A DNA stretch of 64,000 nt from Sphingomonas phyllosphaerae FA2 (GCF_000427645.1 NZ_KE386571.1:2996895-3060894); one strand, 5' to 3'; positions 23,931-32,884 are shown, counted from the first letter of the stretch. Numbers and translations are program-made. The notes: generated by a model not told the origin, from the letters alone.

Positions 23931-24025
23931 CGTCATTCCCGCGTAGGCGGGAATCCAGAACCTCTGACTCGTCGGCTCTATCGACAAACCTGCGCGTCTG
24001 GATCCCCGCCTCCGCGGGGATGACG
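23931..24025. repeat. REPIN family A, inverted pair (diverged arm)
   Basis: Left arm cgtcattcccgcgtaggcgg, right arm with gatccccgcctccgcgggg. The right arm has changed in step on both sides of its hairpin (attcccgc to atccccgc and gcgggaat to gcggggat), so pairing is kept: compensatory change. It fills the gap between convergent mgtE and prfC. Confidence 0.9.
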
Positions 24026-24038
24026 GTCAAAGGCTGGC

Positions 24039-25565
24039 TTACCGCTCCCGCGTGGCGGCGAACTTCACCTTCGAATAGCGGTCCTGCACATAGCCGACCT
24101 CCCACGCGCTCTTGGCGAGGAACACCGGGTTACCGTCGCGATCCTTCGCCATGGCGGCGCGATTCAGGTCGGTGAAGTTCTTCAACTCCGCCGGATCGTC
24201 CGCCGAAATCCAGCGCGCGGTGTCGAACGGCGCCGGTTCCAGGCCGGCGGCGACCTTATATTCCGCATCGAGCCGGCTGAGCAGCACGTCGAGCTGCAGT
24301 TGTCCGACGACACCGATGATCCAGTTGCTGCCGATCTCGGGATAGAAGACCTGCGTCACCCCCTCCTCGGCCATGTCGTCGAGCGCCTTGCGCAACTGCT
24401 TGGTCTTGGTCGGGTCCTTCAGCGCGACGCGGCGCAGGATTTCGGGTGCGAAATTGGGCAGCCCGGTGAAGCGCACATCGGCCTTCTCGCTCAGCGTATC
24501 GCCGACGCGCAGCGTACCGTGGTTGGGGATGCCGATGATATCGCCAGGATAGGCCTCGTCGGCCACCTCGCGGTTCTGTGCGAAGAACAGGATCGGCGAG
24601 TGGACCGCGATCGGCTTGCCGTGCCCGGTCGGGGTCAGCTTCATGCCGCGCTTGAAGGTGCCCGAACACAGCCGCATGAACGCGATGCGGTCGCGGTGCT
24701 GCGGGTCCATATTGGCCTGCACTTTGAAGACGAAACCGGTGACTTCCTTCTCTTCCGGCGCGACCGGCGCGGGCTCGGCGGGTTGCGGACGCGGAGGCGG
24801 CGCGTAGGCGCTCAGCGCCGCGATCAGGTCGGCGGGGCCGAAATCCTTGAGGGCGGAGCCGAAATAGACCGGGGTCAGATCGCCGTTGCGATATGCTTCG
24901 GCATCGAACGACGCGTAGCCGGCCTGCGCCAGTTCGACCTCCTCCGCCACTGCCTCGGGCAGGATCGGCGCGTCTTCGGTCTTGCCCTGGAACAGCCGGC
25001 TGTCGCCCTCGGGACGCGCGATGCGGTTGGTGGACAGGTCGAGGATACCCTCGAACGTGCCGCCCATCCCGACCGGCCACGTCATCGGGCAGACGTCGAG
25101 CGCCAGCATGTCGGCGATCTCGTCGAGCAGTTCGAACGTCGGCCGCCCCTCGCGGTCGACCTTGTTGACGAAGGTGATGATCGGCACCGAGCGCAAGCGG
25201 CAGACCTCGAACAGCTTGCGGGTCTGCGCCTCGATACCGCGCGCGGCATCGATGACCATGATCGCCGAGTCGACCGCGGTCAGCGTGCGGTAGGTATCCT
25301 CGCTGAAATCCTCGTGCCCCGGCGTGTCGAGCAGGTTGAAGGTGATGCCGCCGCTTTCGAAGGTCATCACGCTGGACGTCACCGAAATGCCGCGCTGCTG
25401 CTCGATCTTCATCCAGTCGGAGCGGGCGCGCCGGTTCTGCCCGCGCGCCTTGACCTCGCCGGCGAGATGGATCGCGCCGCCGAAATAGAGCAGCTTTTCG
25501 GTCAGCGTCGTCTTGCCCGCGTCGGGGTGGGAGATGATCGCAAAGGTACGGCGGGGTGACGTCAT
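24039..25565 (-). CDS. prfC: Peptide chain release factor 3
   Basis: GTPase of 508 residues that ejects RF1/RF2 from the ribosome after termination. G1 is HPDAGKTT (about 13-20), the switch segment ARSDWMKIEQQRGISVTSS is diagnostic for RF3, G3 is DTPGHEDF and G4 NKVD. The C-terminal domain keeps PEILRRVALKDP and the QVFYPEIG stretch. Slightly shorter than the E. coli protein (529). ATG 25565. No downstream or upstream gene in operon; the 400-bp upstream gap contains repeats. Confidence 0.95.
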   Translation of the reverse strand: MTSPRRTFAIISHPDAGKTTLTEKLLYFGGAIHLAGEVKARGQNRRARSDWMKIEQQRGISVTSSVMTFESGGITFNLLDTPGHEDFSEDTYRTLTAVDSAIMVIDAARGIEAQTRKLFEVCRLRSVPIITFVNKVDREGRPTFELLDEIADMLALDVCPMTWPVGMGGTFEGILDLSTNRIARPEGDSRLFQGKTEDAPILPEAVAEEVELAQAGYASFDAEAYRNGDLTPVYFGSALKDFGPADLIAALSAYAPPPRPQPAEPAPVAPEEKEVTGFVFKVQANMDPQHRDRIAFMRLCSGTFKRGMKLTPTGHGKPIAVHSPILFFAQNREVADEAYPGDIIGIPNHGTLRVGDTLSEKADVRFTGLPNFAPEILRRVALKDPTKTKQLRKALDDMAEEGVTQVFYPEIGSNWIIGVVGQLQLDVLLSRLDAEYKVAAGLEPAPFDTARWISADDPAELKNFTDLNRAAMAKDRDGNPVFLAKSAWEVGYVQDRYSKVKFAATRER

Positions 25566-25672
25566 TCGGATTCCAGCGATTCAGGCAAGCGCCGCGATCT
25601 CGCGGCGATGTGGAGCGCGCGAATAGCAGGATGGCGCGCGCAGGGACAGTGGAAGTCCTCACCGTCGTCCCG

Positions 25673-25695
25673 GGTGTGACCCGGGGGGGCGCGTC
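25673..25695. repeat. Short palindrome, variant of the family B type
   Basis: The segment gtcgtcccgggtgtgaccc followed by ggggg forms a 7-bp-arm palindrome (cccgggt/acccggg). It starts with the same cgtcgtccc edge as family B but has a different core. Confidence 0.6.
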
Positions 25696-25799
25696 TTCCC
25701 AAAACGAAAGCGGCGGGCCCTATCGGATTGAGGTCGGGGCCACGAAGTCGCGCCGGCGGACTAGGGACGATCGACATTCAATGGTCGCCTGCCTCCCCT

Positions 25800-25885
25800 C
25801 GTCATCCCGGACTTGATCCGGGATCCCGCTTCTTCTGACCTCGGTTGAGCAAGAAGCTGGGCCCCGGATCAAGTCCGGGGCGACG
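25800..25885. repeat. REPIN family B, inverted pair
   Basis: Left palindrome catcccggacttgatccggg, spacer with atcccgcttcttctg and caagaagctggg, right palindrome ccccggatcaagtccgggg. Nearly identical to the copy at 18204-18285. Confidence 0.92.
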
Positions 25886-25899
25886 CAAAGGGAGCGGGT

Positions 25900-25941
25900 C
25901 AAAAACGACAACGGCCCACCCGACGTGTGTCGAGCGGGCCG
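25900..25941 (-). terminator. Likely rho-independent terminator of the cold-shock gene
   Basis: On the minus strand: interrupted stem (ggcccgct-cgac / gtcg-ggtgggcc) with loop acac, followed by ttgtcgttttt. It begins about 27 bp after the cold-shock stop codon. Confidence 0.7.
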
Positions 25942-25968
25942 CCGGTCGTTCACGAGGAACCGGGCTGC

Positions 25969-26805
25969 TTAGCTGCCCGACTCCAGGTTGACGGCTGCAT
26001 ACTTGCCGCGACGGTCGACCTCGATCTCGAAGCTGAGGCGGTCGCCTTCGTTGAGCGTCGGCATGCCCGCGCGCTCGACGGCCGAGATGTGCACGAACGC
26101 ATCCGGCTGTCCGTCGTCGCGCTGAATGAAGCCGAAGCCCTTCATCGCGTTGAAGAACTTGACGGTGCCCGTCGCCTTCTCGCCCGTCAGCTGACGCTGC
26201 GCGCCACCCGCTGCACCACCGGCGCGCGGACCGCGATCGCCACGGTCGCCGAAGCCACCTTCACGCGGCGGCGCACGATCGGTGACGGCCATCGGCTCGC
26301 CGTCGATCTTCAGATCGGTCGCCGACACGCGGCCACCGCGATCGACCAGGGTGAAGCCGAGCGGCTGACCCTCGGCCAGACCCGACAGCCCCGCCTGCTC
26401 AACCGCCGAGATGTGCACGAACACGTCCTCGCCGCCGTCATCACGGACGATGAAGCCGAAGCCCTTCTGTCCGTTGAAGAACTTGACCACGCCGGTGCCT
26501 TCGCCAACGACCTGCGGGGGCATGCCGCCACCGCCGCCGAAGCCGCGGCCACCGCCGCCACCACCGAAGCCGCCGCCACCGCCGCCGCGGAAACCACCGC
26601 CGCCGCCGCCGCCGAAGCCACCGCCGCCACCACCGAAGCCACGACCGCCGCCAAAGCCGCCGCCGCCACGATCTTCAAAGCCGCCGCCGAAGCCGCCGCC
26701 ACCAAAACCGCCGCCGCCGCCGAAATCGTCACCGCCGCCGAAGCCGTCGCGCTTGTCGCGCCCACGCCCGCCGCGCTGCCCGCGGCCGCCCTTGTCGTAA
26801 CCCAT
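25969..26805 (-). CDS. Cold-shock protein with glycine-rich N-terminus and two cold-shock domains
   Basis: Protein of 278 residues. Residues 2-95 are a low-complexity Gly/Arg/Phe region (RGG near 11-15, repeated FGGG), predicted to be disordered. Two cold-shock domains follow, about 103-166 and 211-275. Both keep the RNA-binding motifs: RNP1 KGFGFI at 114-119 and 222-227, RNP2 VFVHIS at 128-133 and AFVHIS at 236-241. A second Gly/Arg linker (about 180-205) joins them. It should bind single-stranded RNA, and the RGG part may drive condensation. ATG 26805 is preferred; the longer frame runs into the leader. The 269-bp upstream gap suits a regulated leader, but no conserved cold box was recognised. 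Confidence 0.9.
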   Translation of the reverse strand: MGYDKGGRGQRGGRGRDKRDGFGGGDDFGGGGGFGGGGFGGGFEDRGGGGFGGGRGFGGGGGGFGGGGGGGFRGGGGGGFGGGGGGRGFGGGGGMPPQVVGEGTGVVKFFNGQKGFGFIVRDDGGEDVFVHISAVEQAGLSGLAEGQPLGFTLVDRGGRVSATDLKIDGEPMAVTDRAPPREGGFGDRGDRGPRAGGAAGGAQRQLTGEKATGTVKFFNAMKGFGFIQRDDGQPDAFVHISAVERAGMPTLNEGDRLSFEIEVDRRGKYAAVNLESGS

Positions 26806-27074
26806 AACCCTGTTCGTCTTCCCGGTCCGCCCGATAACTCTCATCAGGGCCACGCGCAGGACGGCGAACGCGGCTCCCCTCGACGCAGGACCTACTGCGC
26901 CTCATCACCTCCATAGACCATCTTGCGCCGCCCTGCGAATCGTTTTCCGCATCTTTTCAAGCAATGACTGCCAAGTGCCGCGGATCGGTCGTATTGTTGC
27001 CACGTTCCGTCGTCCCGGGGCACGCGAGTCACGAAGCGATTGAGCCCGGCGACCCGCGCCGTTACAGGCCACAT

Positions 27075-27695
27075 ATGGCTGTATATCTGCATGAAGAAGA
27101 CCTGCCCGGCGACGTGTTCGCCGCCGGCGCCGCAATCGCCGTCGATACCGAGACGATGGGGCTCATCACCCCACGCGATCGTCTGTGCTTGGTGCAATTG
27201 TCGGATGGCGGCGGGGACGAGCATCTCGTGCGCTTCTCGCCGGGCAGCGATTATGCCGCGCCGGTGCTGCGGCAGGTGCTGGCCGATCCGGCCCGGCTGA
27301 AGCTCTATCATTTCGGGCGCTTCGACATTGCGGCGATCCGTCACTATCTCGGCGTCGTGGCCGCGCCGGTCTATTGCACGAAGACCGCGTCGCGGCTGGT
27401 GCGGACCTATACCGACCGGCACGGATTGAAGGAGCTGGTGCGCGAATTGCTGGGGCAGGACATCTCGAAGCAGCAGCAATCGTCGGACTGGGGCGGCCCG
27501 GTGCTGAGCGATGCGCAGCGCGACTACGCGGCGTCGGACGTGCGCTATCTGCACCGTCTGAAGGAAGAGCTCGACCGTCGGCTGGCGCGTGAGGGCCGCA
27601 CCGAACTGGCGCAGGCGTGTTTCGACTTCCTGCCGGCGCGTGCCGAGCTGGATCTGGCGGGCTGGCCGGAGGTGGACATCTTCGCGCATGTCTGA
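27075..27695 (+). CDS. rnd: Ribonuclease D, short form
   Basis: Exonuclease of 206 residues of the DEDDy class: acidic motifs DTETMGL (about 25), YHFGRFD (about 81) and YAASDVRYLHRL (about 155-166). The HRDC domains of E. coli RNase D are absent, as in many alphaproteobacterial short forms. It trims 3' ends of tRNA and other small RNAs. ATG 27075 (MAVYLHEEDLPGD) matches relatives; the upstream frame extension is unlikely. Its end overlaps lptC by 8 bp, so the two are coupled at the head of the rnd-lptC-lptA-lptB unit. Confidence 0.9.
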   Translation: MAVYLHEEDLPGDVFAAGAAIAVDTETMGLITPRDRLCLVQLSDGGGDEHLVRFSPGSDYAAPVLRQVLADPARLKLYHFGRFDIAAIRHYLGVVAAPVYCTKTASRLVRTYTDRHGLKELVRELLGQDISKQQQSSDWGGPVLSDAQRDYAASDVRYLHRLKEELDRRLAREGRTELAQACFDFLPARAELDLAGWPEVDIFAHV

Positions 27696-28320
27696 CGTCG
27701 CGCTTCGCGTCCGATCGGAACGGCAACGCTGGGCGCAGCCCGGCGGACGGCACGATCGCGTCATCGCGATTGCCAACCGTGCGTTGCCGGTGTCGATCGG
27801 CGTGTTGTTCGCGTTTCTGGTCATGGCGCCGCTGACGATGGGCGGCGACGCGTCGTTCGTTCTCGACAAGAACCGCGTCGAGGTCGCCAAGGAACGCATG
27901 AAGCTGCGCGAGGCGCGCTATCGCGGCACCGATGCCAAGGGGCAGCCGTTCGAACTCGACGCCGGCTCGGCGGTACAGAAAAGCTCCGCGGAGCCGATCG
28001 TGCGCATCGCCGAAATGGCCGCCGCGATCCAGCTGTCGGACGGCCCCGCGACGCTCACCGCGCCGACCGGCCGCTACGACATGGACAGCGAGCAGGTGAA
28101 CGTCGACGGCCCGATCAAGGTGCGCGGGCCCAACAACTACACGCTCGACACCGACAATGCGGTCGTCGACCTGAAATCGCGACGTCTCCGCTCGACCGGC
28201 GCGGCGACCGGCACCGTGCGCCAGGGCACATTCCGCGGCGACACGATGCGCGCCGACCTGGAGGCGCGCACCGTCACGCTCGACGGCAATGCCCGCTTGC
28301 GGTTCACCCCCAAAAAATAG
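27688..28320 (+). CDS. lptC: LPS export protein LptC
   Basis: Protein of 210 residues with one N-terminal membrane helix (about 32-53, LPVSIGVLFAFLVMAPLT) and a periplasmic beta-jellyroll of the LptC/LptA type. It takes lipopolysaccharide from the LptBFG pump and hands it to LptA. The order lptC-lptA-lptB and the shared fold make the call. The start overlaps the rnd stop by 8 bp. It is longer than the E. coli protein (191), as usual in this class. Confidence 0.88.
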   Translation: MSDVALRVRSERQRWAQPGGRHDRVIAIANRALPVSIGVLFAFLVMAPLTMGGDASFVLDKNRVEVAKERMKLREARYRGTDAKGQPFELDAGSAVQKSSAEPIVRIAEMAAAIQLSDGPATLTAPTGRYDMDSEQVNVDGPIKVRGPNNYTLDTDNAVVDLKSRRLRSTGAATGTVRQGTFRGDTMRADLEARTVTLDGNARLRFTPKK

Positions 28321-28332
28321 AGAAGCCCCCGC

Positions 28333-28869
28333 ATGTTGCGCCTTGCCGTCGCCCCTGCCCTGCTGACGATGCTCGCCGTTCCCGCGGCGTCGCAGACTCG
28401 GCACGACACCGCCGCACCGATCGATTTCGGCGCGGATCACATCGAATTGCAGGATCGCGCCAATCGTGCGGTGCTGTCGGGCAACGTCAAGGTGCGCCAG
28501 TCCGAGATGACGCTGACCGCGCAGCGGATGACCGTCGCCTATACCGGTCAGGTGATCGACGGCAGCCCGCAGGTGTCACGCCTCGACGCCAGCGGCGGGG
28601 TGACGGTGGTGCGCCCCGACCAGACCGCGCGCAGCCAGTTCGGCGTCTACGATCTCAACCGCCGCGTCATCACGATGCTGGGCGGGGTGAAGCTGACGCA
28701 GGGCGGCAATACCGTCAACGGCGGGCGGCTGACGATCAACCTCGATAACGGTCGCGCGGTGATTGACGGGTCGTCGGTCGCCGGCGGTGCGGCCGCGGGT
28801 ACCGGCGCAGTCACGCAGGCGCCGGGCGGGCGCGTCACCGGCACCTTCTCGGTGCCGAAGCGCAACTGA
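28333..28869 (+). CDS. lptA: LPS transport periplasmic protein LptA
   Basis: Protein of 178 residues with a signal peptide (cleavage near AAS-QT, about residue 20) and an OstA-like jellyroll. Family features include DFGADHIELQDRANRAVLSGNV and repeated NG-rich strands. It forms the periplasmic bridge carrying LPS to the outer-membrane LptDE. The last 25 residues are Gly/Ala/Thr-rich, probably disordered. It lies 12 bp after lptC. Confidence 0.9.
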   Translation: MLRLAVAPALLTMLAVPAASQTRHDTAAPIDFGADHIELQDRANRAVLSGNVKVRQSEMTLTAQRMTVAYTGQVIDGSPQVSRLDASGGVTVVRPDQTARSQFGVYDLNRRVITMLGGVKLTQGGNTVNGGRLTINLDNGRAVIDGSSVAGGAAAGTGAVTQAPGGRVTGTFSVPKRN

Positions 28870-28977
28870 TCGCGCTGCGGCACGTCGGGGGTTCCCGTCG
28901 GCTTCGGCTTCCTGCATGAATCCTGCCAGGCGCGGCGTTGACGAAGCGGTAACCCTGTTCTGAGAGAGCGACAGACG

Positions 28978-29772
28978 ATGGACGGCACCACGACGACGCT
29001 GAACCGCGAAGGGCTCGACCGGGTGGAGCCGATCCACGAGGCCGAGCTTGGCAGCGGCCTGCAGGTCGTCTCGATCGCGAAGAGCTATGACAAGCGGGTC
29101 GTGCTGACCGACGTGTCGGTAACGGTCGGTCGTGGCGAGGTGATCGGGCTGCTCGGGCCGAACGGCGCGGGCAAGACGACCTGCTTCTATTCGGTGATGG
29201 GGCTGGTGAAGCCCGATTCGGGCCGCATCATGCTCGACGGCGACGATATCACCGGGCTGCCGATGTACCGCCGCGCGATCCTCGGGCTCGGCTATCTGCC
29301 GCAGGAAACGTCGATCTTCCGCGGGCTGACGATCGAGAAGAACATTTCGACCGTGCTCGAGCTTTCCGAGCCGGATGCCGCGGCGCGCGCCGACAAGCTG
29401 GAGCAATTGCTCGGCGAATTCGGGCTGACGCGGCTGCGCGATGCCCCCGCGATGGCGCTGTCGGGCGGCGAGCGCCGGCGGGCGGAGATCGCACGCGCGC
29501 TGGCGGCCGATCCGTCGATCATGCTGCTCGACGAGCCGTTCGCGGGGATCGACCCGATCTCGATCGCCGACATCCGCAATCTGGTCTGCCAGTTGAAGGA
29601 TCGCGGCATCGGGGTGCTGATCACCGACCACAATGTGCGCGAGACGCTCGACATCGTCGATCGTGCCTACATCATCTACGACGGCAAGGTGCTCTTCACC
29701 GGCAGCCCGGACGAACTGGTGCGCGACGAAAACGTCCGCCGGCTCTATCTGGGCGAGGATTTCGCGCTGTAG
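28978..29772 (+). CDS. lptB: LPS export ABC transporter ATP-binding protein LptB
   Basis: ATPase of 264 residues. Walker A GPNGAGKTT (about 59-67), signature LSGGERRRAEIARALA, Walker B IMLLDEPFAGIDPI and the switch His (ITDHNVRETLDI) are all intact. These are the typical LptB versions (LSGGERRR and DHNVRETL). It powers LPS extraction with LptF and LptG, whose genes are not in the window. An N-terminal extension of about 25 residues precedes the domain. It ends before a REPIN that separates it from rpoN. Confidence 0.95.
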   Translation: MDGTTTTLNREGLDRVEPIHEAELGSGLQVVSIAKSYDKRVVLTDVSVTVGRGEVIGLLGPNGAGKTTCFYSVMGLVKPDSGRIMLDGDDITGLPMYRRAILGLGYLPQETSIFRGLTIEKNISTVLELSEPDAAARADKLEQLLGEFGLTRLRDAPAMALSGGERRRAEIARALAADPSIMLLDEPFAGIDPISIADIRNLVCQLKDRGIGVLITDHNVRETLDIVDRAYIIYDGKVLFTGSPDELVRDENVRRLYLGEDFAL

Positions 29773-29802
29773 GCGATGCGGGTCGGGATGCATGCCCTCT
29801 CC

Positions 29803-29943
29803 GACCCGTCGCCCCTGCGCAGGCAGGGGCCCATGCCTGCCGATTGCGAGTACAACCTCGACACACAGTTGGTGGCCTATGTGTCCCGCCGCCCGTCGAA
29901 ACTCGACGGTCATAGGCCCCTGCCTGCGCAGGGGCGACGGGTC
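29803..29943. repeat. REPIN family E, inverted pair in front of rpoN
   Basis: Perfect 29-bp inverted arms (29803-29831 and 29915-29943). Each arm is itself a hairpin (cccctgc-gcag-gcagggg). The 83-bp spacer is unrelated to the other repeat families. The right arm ends eight bases before the rpoN ATG and contains the only SD-like purine run (ggggcgacggg). Confidence 0.95.
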
Positions 29944-29951
29944 GTAGCGAA

Positions 29952-31421
29952 ATGAGTCTCGCCCCGCGCCTCGACCTGCGCCAATCGCAATCGCTGGTGA
30001 TGACGCCGCAGCTTCAGCAGGCGATCAAGCTGCTGGCGCTGAGCAATCTTGAGATCGAGGGCGTGATCGCCGAGGAACTCGAACGCAATCCGTTGCTGGA
30101 GGCGACGCCCGGTGGCGACGACGCACCGGAAGCGGTTCCGGTCGAGACGCCGACCCGAGACGAACCGGCCGGAGCCGACGAACTCGTCGTGTCGGGCGAG
30201 GCGACCGGCGAGACACTCGACGTCGATATCGCCGCCGAACGCTTCGACGACTCGCAGGCCGACCATGCCGGGCTGTCGTCGAGCGCGGCGCCCGCAAGCG
30301 GCTCGGGCGAGGCGCCCGACCTCGACGCATTCGCCGATACCAGCGAAAGCCTCGCCGATGTGCTACTCGCGCAGGCGGGGGCGGCGTTCGACGAGGCGGA
30401 GCTGTTCATCGCGCGCGCGCTGATCGACCAGATCGACGAGGCCGGCTATCTACGCGCCGATATCGCGGAGCTGGCGCAGCGGCTGGGCGTCCCCGTCGCC
30501 CGGGTCGAGCGGGTGCTGACTATCATCCAGCGGTTCGAGCCGACGGGGGTCGGCGCGCGCGACCTTGCCGAATGTCTCGCGATCCAGGCGCGCGAGGTTG
30601 ACCGCTACGATCCGTGCATGGCGCGGCTGCTCGATCATCTCGACCTGCTCGCACGCGGCGATCTGACGCGGCTGAAGCGGCTGTGTCAGGTCGATGACGA
30701 GGACATGGCGGACATGATCCGCGAGCTGCGCGCGTACGATCCCAAGCCGGGCTGCCGCTATGGCGGCGAACCGCCCGCGCCGGTGATCCCCGATCTGTCG
30801 GTGACGCGCACCAAGGCTGGCTGGGCGATCGAGCTGAACGCCGCGACGCTGCCGCGCGTGCTGGTCAACAAGGGCTATTATACCGAGCTGGCGGGCGGCA
30901 AGCAGGACAAGGCGGGCAAGGCGTGGCTCGCCGACAAGCTTGCGAGCGCCAACTGGCTGGTCAACGCGCTCGACCAGCGGCAGCGGACGATCATCCGCGT
31001 CGCGACCGAGATCGTGAAGCAGCAGGAGGCGTTCTTCCTGCGCGGCGTCGCGCATCTCCGCCCGCTGACGCTGCGGCAGATTGCCGAGGCGATCGACCTG
31101 CACGAATCGACCGTCAGCCGTGTGACCAGCAACAAATATCTCAGCTGCGCGCGCGGCGTGTTCGAGCTGAAATATTTCTTCACCTCGGCGATCGCTGCGG
31201 CCGATGGCGGCGATGCGGTGTCGGCGGAGGCGGTGAAAAGCGCGATCCGCGCGCTGATCGCGGGCGAAGGCGACACGATCCTGTCCGACGATACGTTGGT
31301 CGAACAGCTCAACGCCAAAGGCTTCGACATCGCGCGCCGCACCGTCGCCAAATATCGCGAGGCGATGGGGATCGGCAGCTCGGTCCAGCGCCGCCGCGCC
31401 CGCGCGCTGCAACGCGCCTGA
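29952..31421 (+). CDS. rpoN: RNA polymerase sigma-54 factor
   Basis: Protein of 489 residues. Region I is the Gln/Leu-rich N-terminus (QSQSLVMTPQLQQAIKLLALSNLEI), region II is acidic (about 55-130), followed by the core-binding domain, the helix-turn-helix (LRQIAEAIDLHESTVSRVTSNKY) and the RpoN box (ARRTVAKYRE, about 461-470) that reads the -24 element. It needs an AAA+ activator such as NtrC. Its usual downstream companion hpf is absent: a MATE gene converges instead. Its translation start lacks a clear ribosome site outside the preceding repeat arm. It should transcribe glnK-amtB. Confidence 0.95.
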   Translation: MSLAPRLDLRQSQSLVMTPQLQQAIKLLALSNLEIEGVIAEELERNPLLEATPGGDDAPEAVPVETPTRDEPAGADELVVSGEATGETLDVDIAAERFDDSQADHAGLSSSAAPASGSGEAPDLDAFADTSESLADVLLAQAGAAFDEAELFIARALIDQIDEAGYLRADIAELAQRLGVPVARVERVLTIIQRFEPTGVGARDLAECLAIQAREVDRYDPCMARLLDHLDLLARGDLTRLKRLCQVDDEDMADMIRELRAYDPKPGCRYGGEPPAPVIPDLSVTRTKAGWAIELNAATLPRVLVNKGYYTELAGGKQDKAGKAWLADKLASANWLVNALDQRQRTIIRVATEIVKQQEAFFLRGVAHLRPLTLRQIAEAIDLHESTVSRVTSNKYLSCARGVFELKYFFTSAIAAADGGDAVSAEAVKSAIRALIAGEGDTILSDDTLVEQLNAKGFDIARRTVAKYREAMGIGSSVQRRRARALQRA

Positions 31422-31444
31422 GATTCAGCCGACCGGCCCCAGCG

Positions 31445-32884
31445 TCAGCCGACCGGCATCGTCTTCGCGGCCGGCTGACAGTCGGCCATCGCCTGTTCCT
31501 CGCCCTCATGCGGCGCGGCAGGCAGCTTGCTGCGCCGCCAGCCGCCGTGGCGATAGAAAGCGATCATCATCAGCATCGAGCCGACCGATCCGGCCGGAAA
31601 GCTCCACCAGATCGCATCCGCCCCCCAGGACTGCTCCAGCCCGGCGGCCATCCCGAGCCGCAGCGGGAACATCGCCAGCGCCAGGATCACCAGCGGCCCG
31701 ACCACCGCACCGTTCGCGCGCACCGTCGCCGACAGCACCATCGACACGCCGAAAAGCACGAAGCTCCACGCCGCGATCAGGTTGATCCGCACCGCGATAT
31801 CCACAGCGCCGCTGTCCTGCCCAAGAAACAGCCACAGCACATGGCGGTCGAGCAGCGCCAGCACCAACACCAGTCCGCCGGTCAGTGCCAGGTTGGTGAC
31901 GATCCCGACGCGCGTGATCCGGTCGACCCGCGACCACGCCCCCGCGCCGATATTCTGCGCCGCCATCGCGCTGACCGCCGCGCCAACCGCCATCGCGGGC
32001 ATCTGGATATAGGTCCAAAGCTGGTTCGCCGCGCCATAGGCTGCGGTGGTGGCAGTGCCGTGGCGGTTGACGAGCCCGATCATCGCCAGCGCCGAGGTCG
32101 AGACGACCAGCATCTGCAACCCCATCGGCACGCCCTTCGCGACGATCGTCCGCAGCAGCGTGGGATCGGGGAGGACATAGCGCCACTCCGCACCCCGCAG
32201 CCGGATCGGCAGGTCGCGACGGTAGATGTAGACGAGCAGCGCAAGCAGAGAGACCGCATTGGCGATCAGCGTCGCGGTCGCCGATCCCTCGATCCCCAGC
32301 GCCGGGATCGGCCCCAAGCCGCGGATCAGCAGCGGGTTGAGCGCGACGTCGATCGCCGACCCCAGCGCCATAAATTTTAGCGGCGTGATCGAGTCCCCGG
32401 TACCGCGCAGCGCCATCGTCAGCAGCACGGCGACAAAGCCCGGCACCATCGCGACGAAGATGACGCGCAGATAGGCGAGCGCGAGCGGGTAGACCTCCGC
32501 CGGGGTCGCCAGCACGCGCAGGATCGCGGGCGCGGCGAGCAGCCCGACGACTACCGTAACGATCGACAACAACGTGAACAGCCCGACCGACGTGCCGAGC
32601 ACGCGGCGCACCGCGTCGAGATCGCGGCGGCCCATATTCTGGCCGATCAGGATCGTCGCGGCCATGCCGAAGCCGAACACCGCCGCGATCAGCAGGAACA
32701 TGATGATATTGGCGTTGGTGGTCGCCGCCAGCGCCCGCTCGCCGAGGAATTGCCCGATCCAGATCGCGTTGATCGAGCCGTTGAGCGATTGCAGGATGCT
32801 GGAGCCGAGCGTCGGCAGCGCGAACACCAGCAACGTCCGCCCGATCGGACCGGTCGTCAAATCCTGTTGCGGTCCGCGCGCCAT
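31445..32884 (-). CDS. MATE family efflux transporter
   Basis: Protein of 479 residues with twelve membrane helices in two MatE halves. Start ATG 32884 has an aggggaaaaac ribosome site. The N-terminal segment (TTGPIGRTLLVFALPTLGSSILQSLNGSINAIWIG) is typical of the NorM/DinF-like group. It exports cationic compounds or drugs using an H+ or Na+ gradient; the substrate is unknown. A polar tail of about 30 residues ends the protein. It converges on rpoN. Confidence 0.9.
   Translation of the reverse strand: MARGPQQDLTTGPIGRTLLVFALPTLGSSILQSLNGSINAIWIGQFLGERALAATTNANIIMFLLIAAVFGFGMAATILIGQNMGRRDLDAVRRVLGTSVGLFTLLSIVTVVVGLLAAPAILRVLATPAEVYPLALAYLRVIFVAMVPGFVAVLLTMALRGTGDSITPLKFMALGSAIDVALNPLLIRGLGPIPALGIEGSATATLIANAVSLLALLVYIYRRDLPIRLRGAEWRYVLPDPTLLRTIVAKGVPMGLQMLVVSTSALAMIGLVNRHGTATTAAYGAANQLWTYIQMPAMAVGAAVSAMAAQNIGAGAWSRVDRITRVGIVTNLALTGGLVLVLALLDRHVLWLFLGQDSGAVDIAVRINLIAAWSFVLFGVSMVLSATVRANGAVVGPLVILALAMFPLRLGMAAGLEQSWGADAIWWSFPAGSVGSMLMMIAFYRHGGWRRSKLPAAPHEGEEQAMADCQPAAKTMPVG

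Larger units (their letters stand above)
25566..25968. other. Intergenic gap of 403 bp
   Basis: Between prfC and the cold-shock gene, both on the minus strand. Contains a short palindrome (25673-25695, cccgggtgtgacccggg), a complete family B pair (25800-25885) and the cold-shock gene terminator (25900-25941). The first about 100 bp upstream of prfC should hold its promoter, not recognised. Confidence 0.55.

Noticed and set aside
26411..26800. Proline-rich frame (long PPPPKPP runs) on the plus strand
   Set aside because: It is the complement of the glycine-rich part of the cold-shock protein; repeated GGN codons read as proline on the other strand. No ribosome site.
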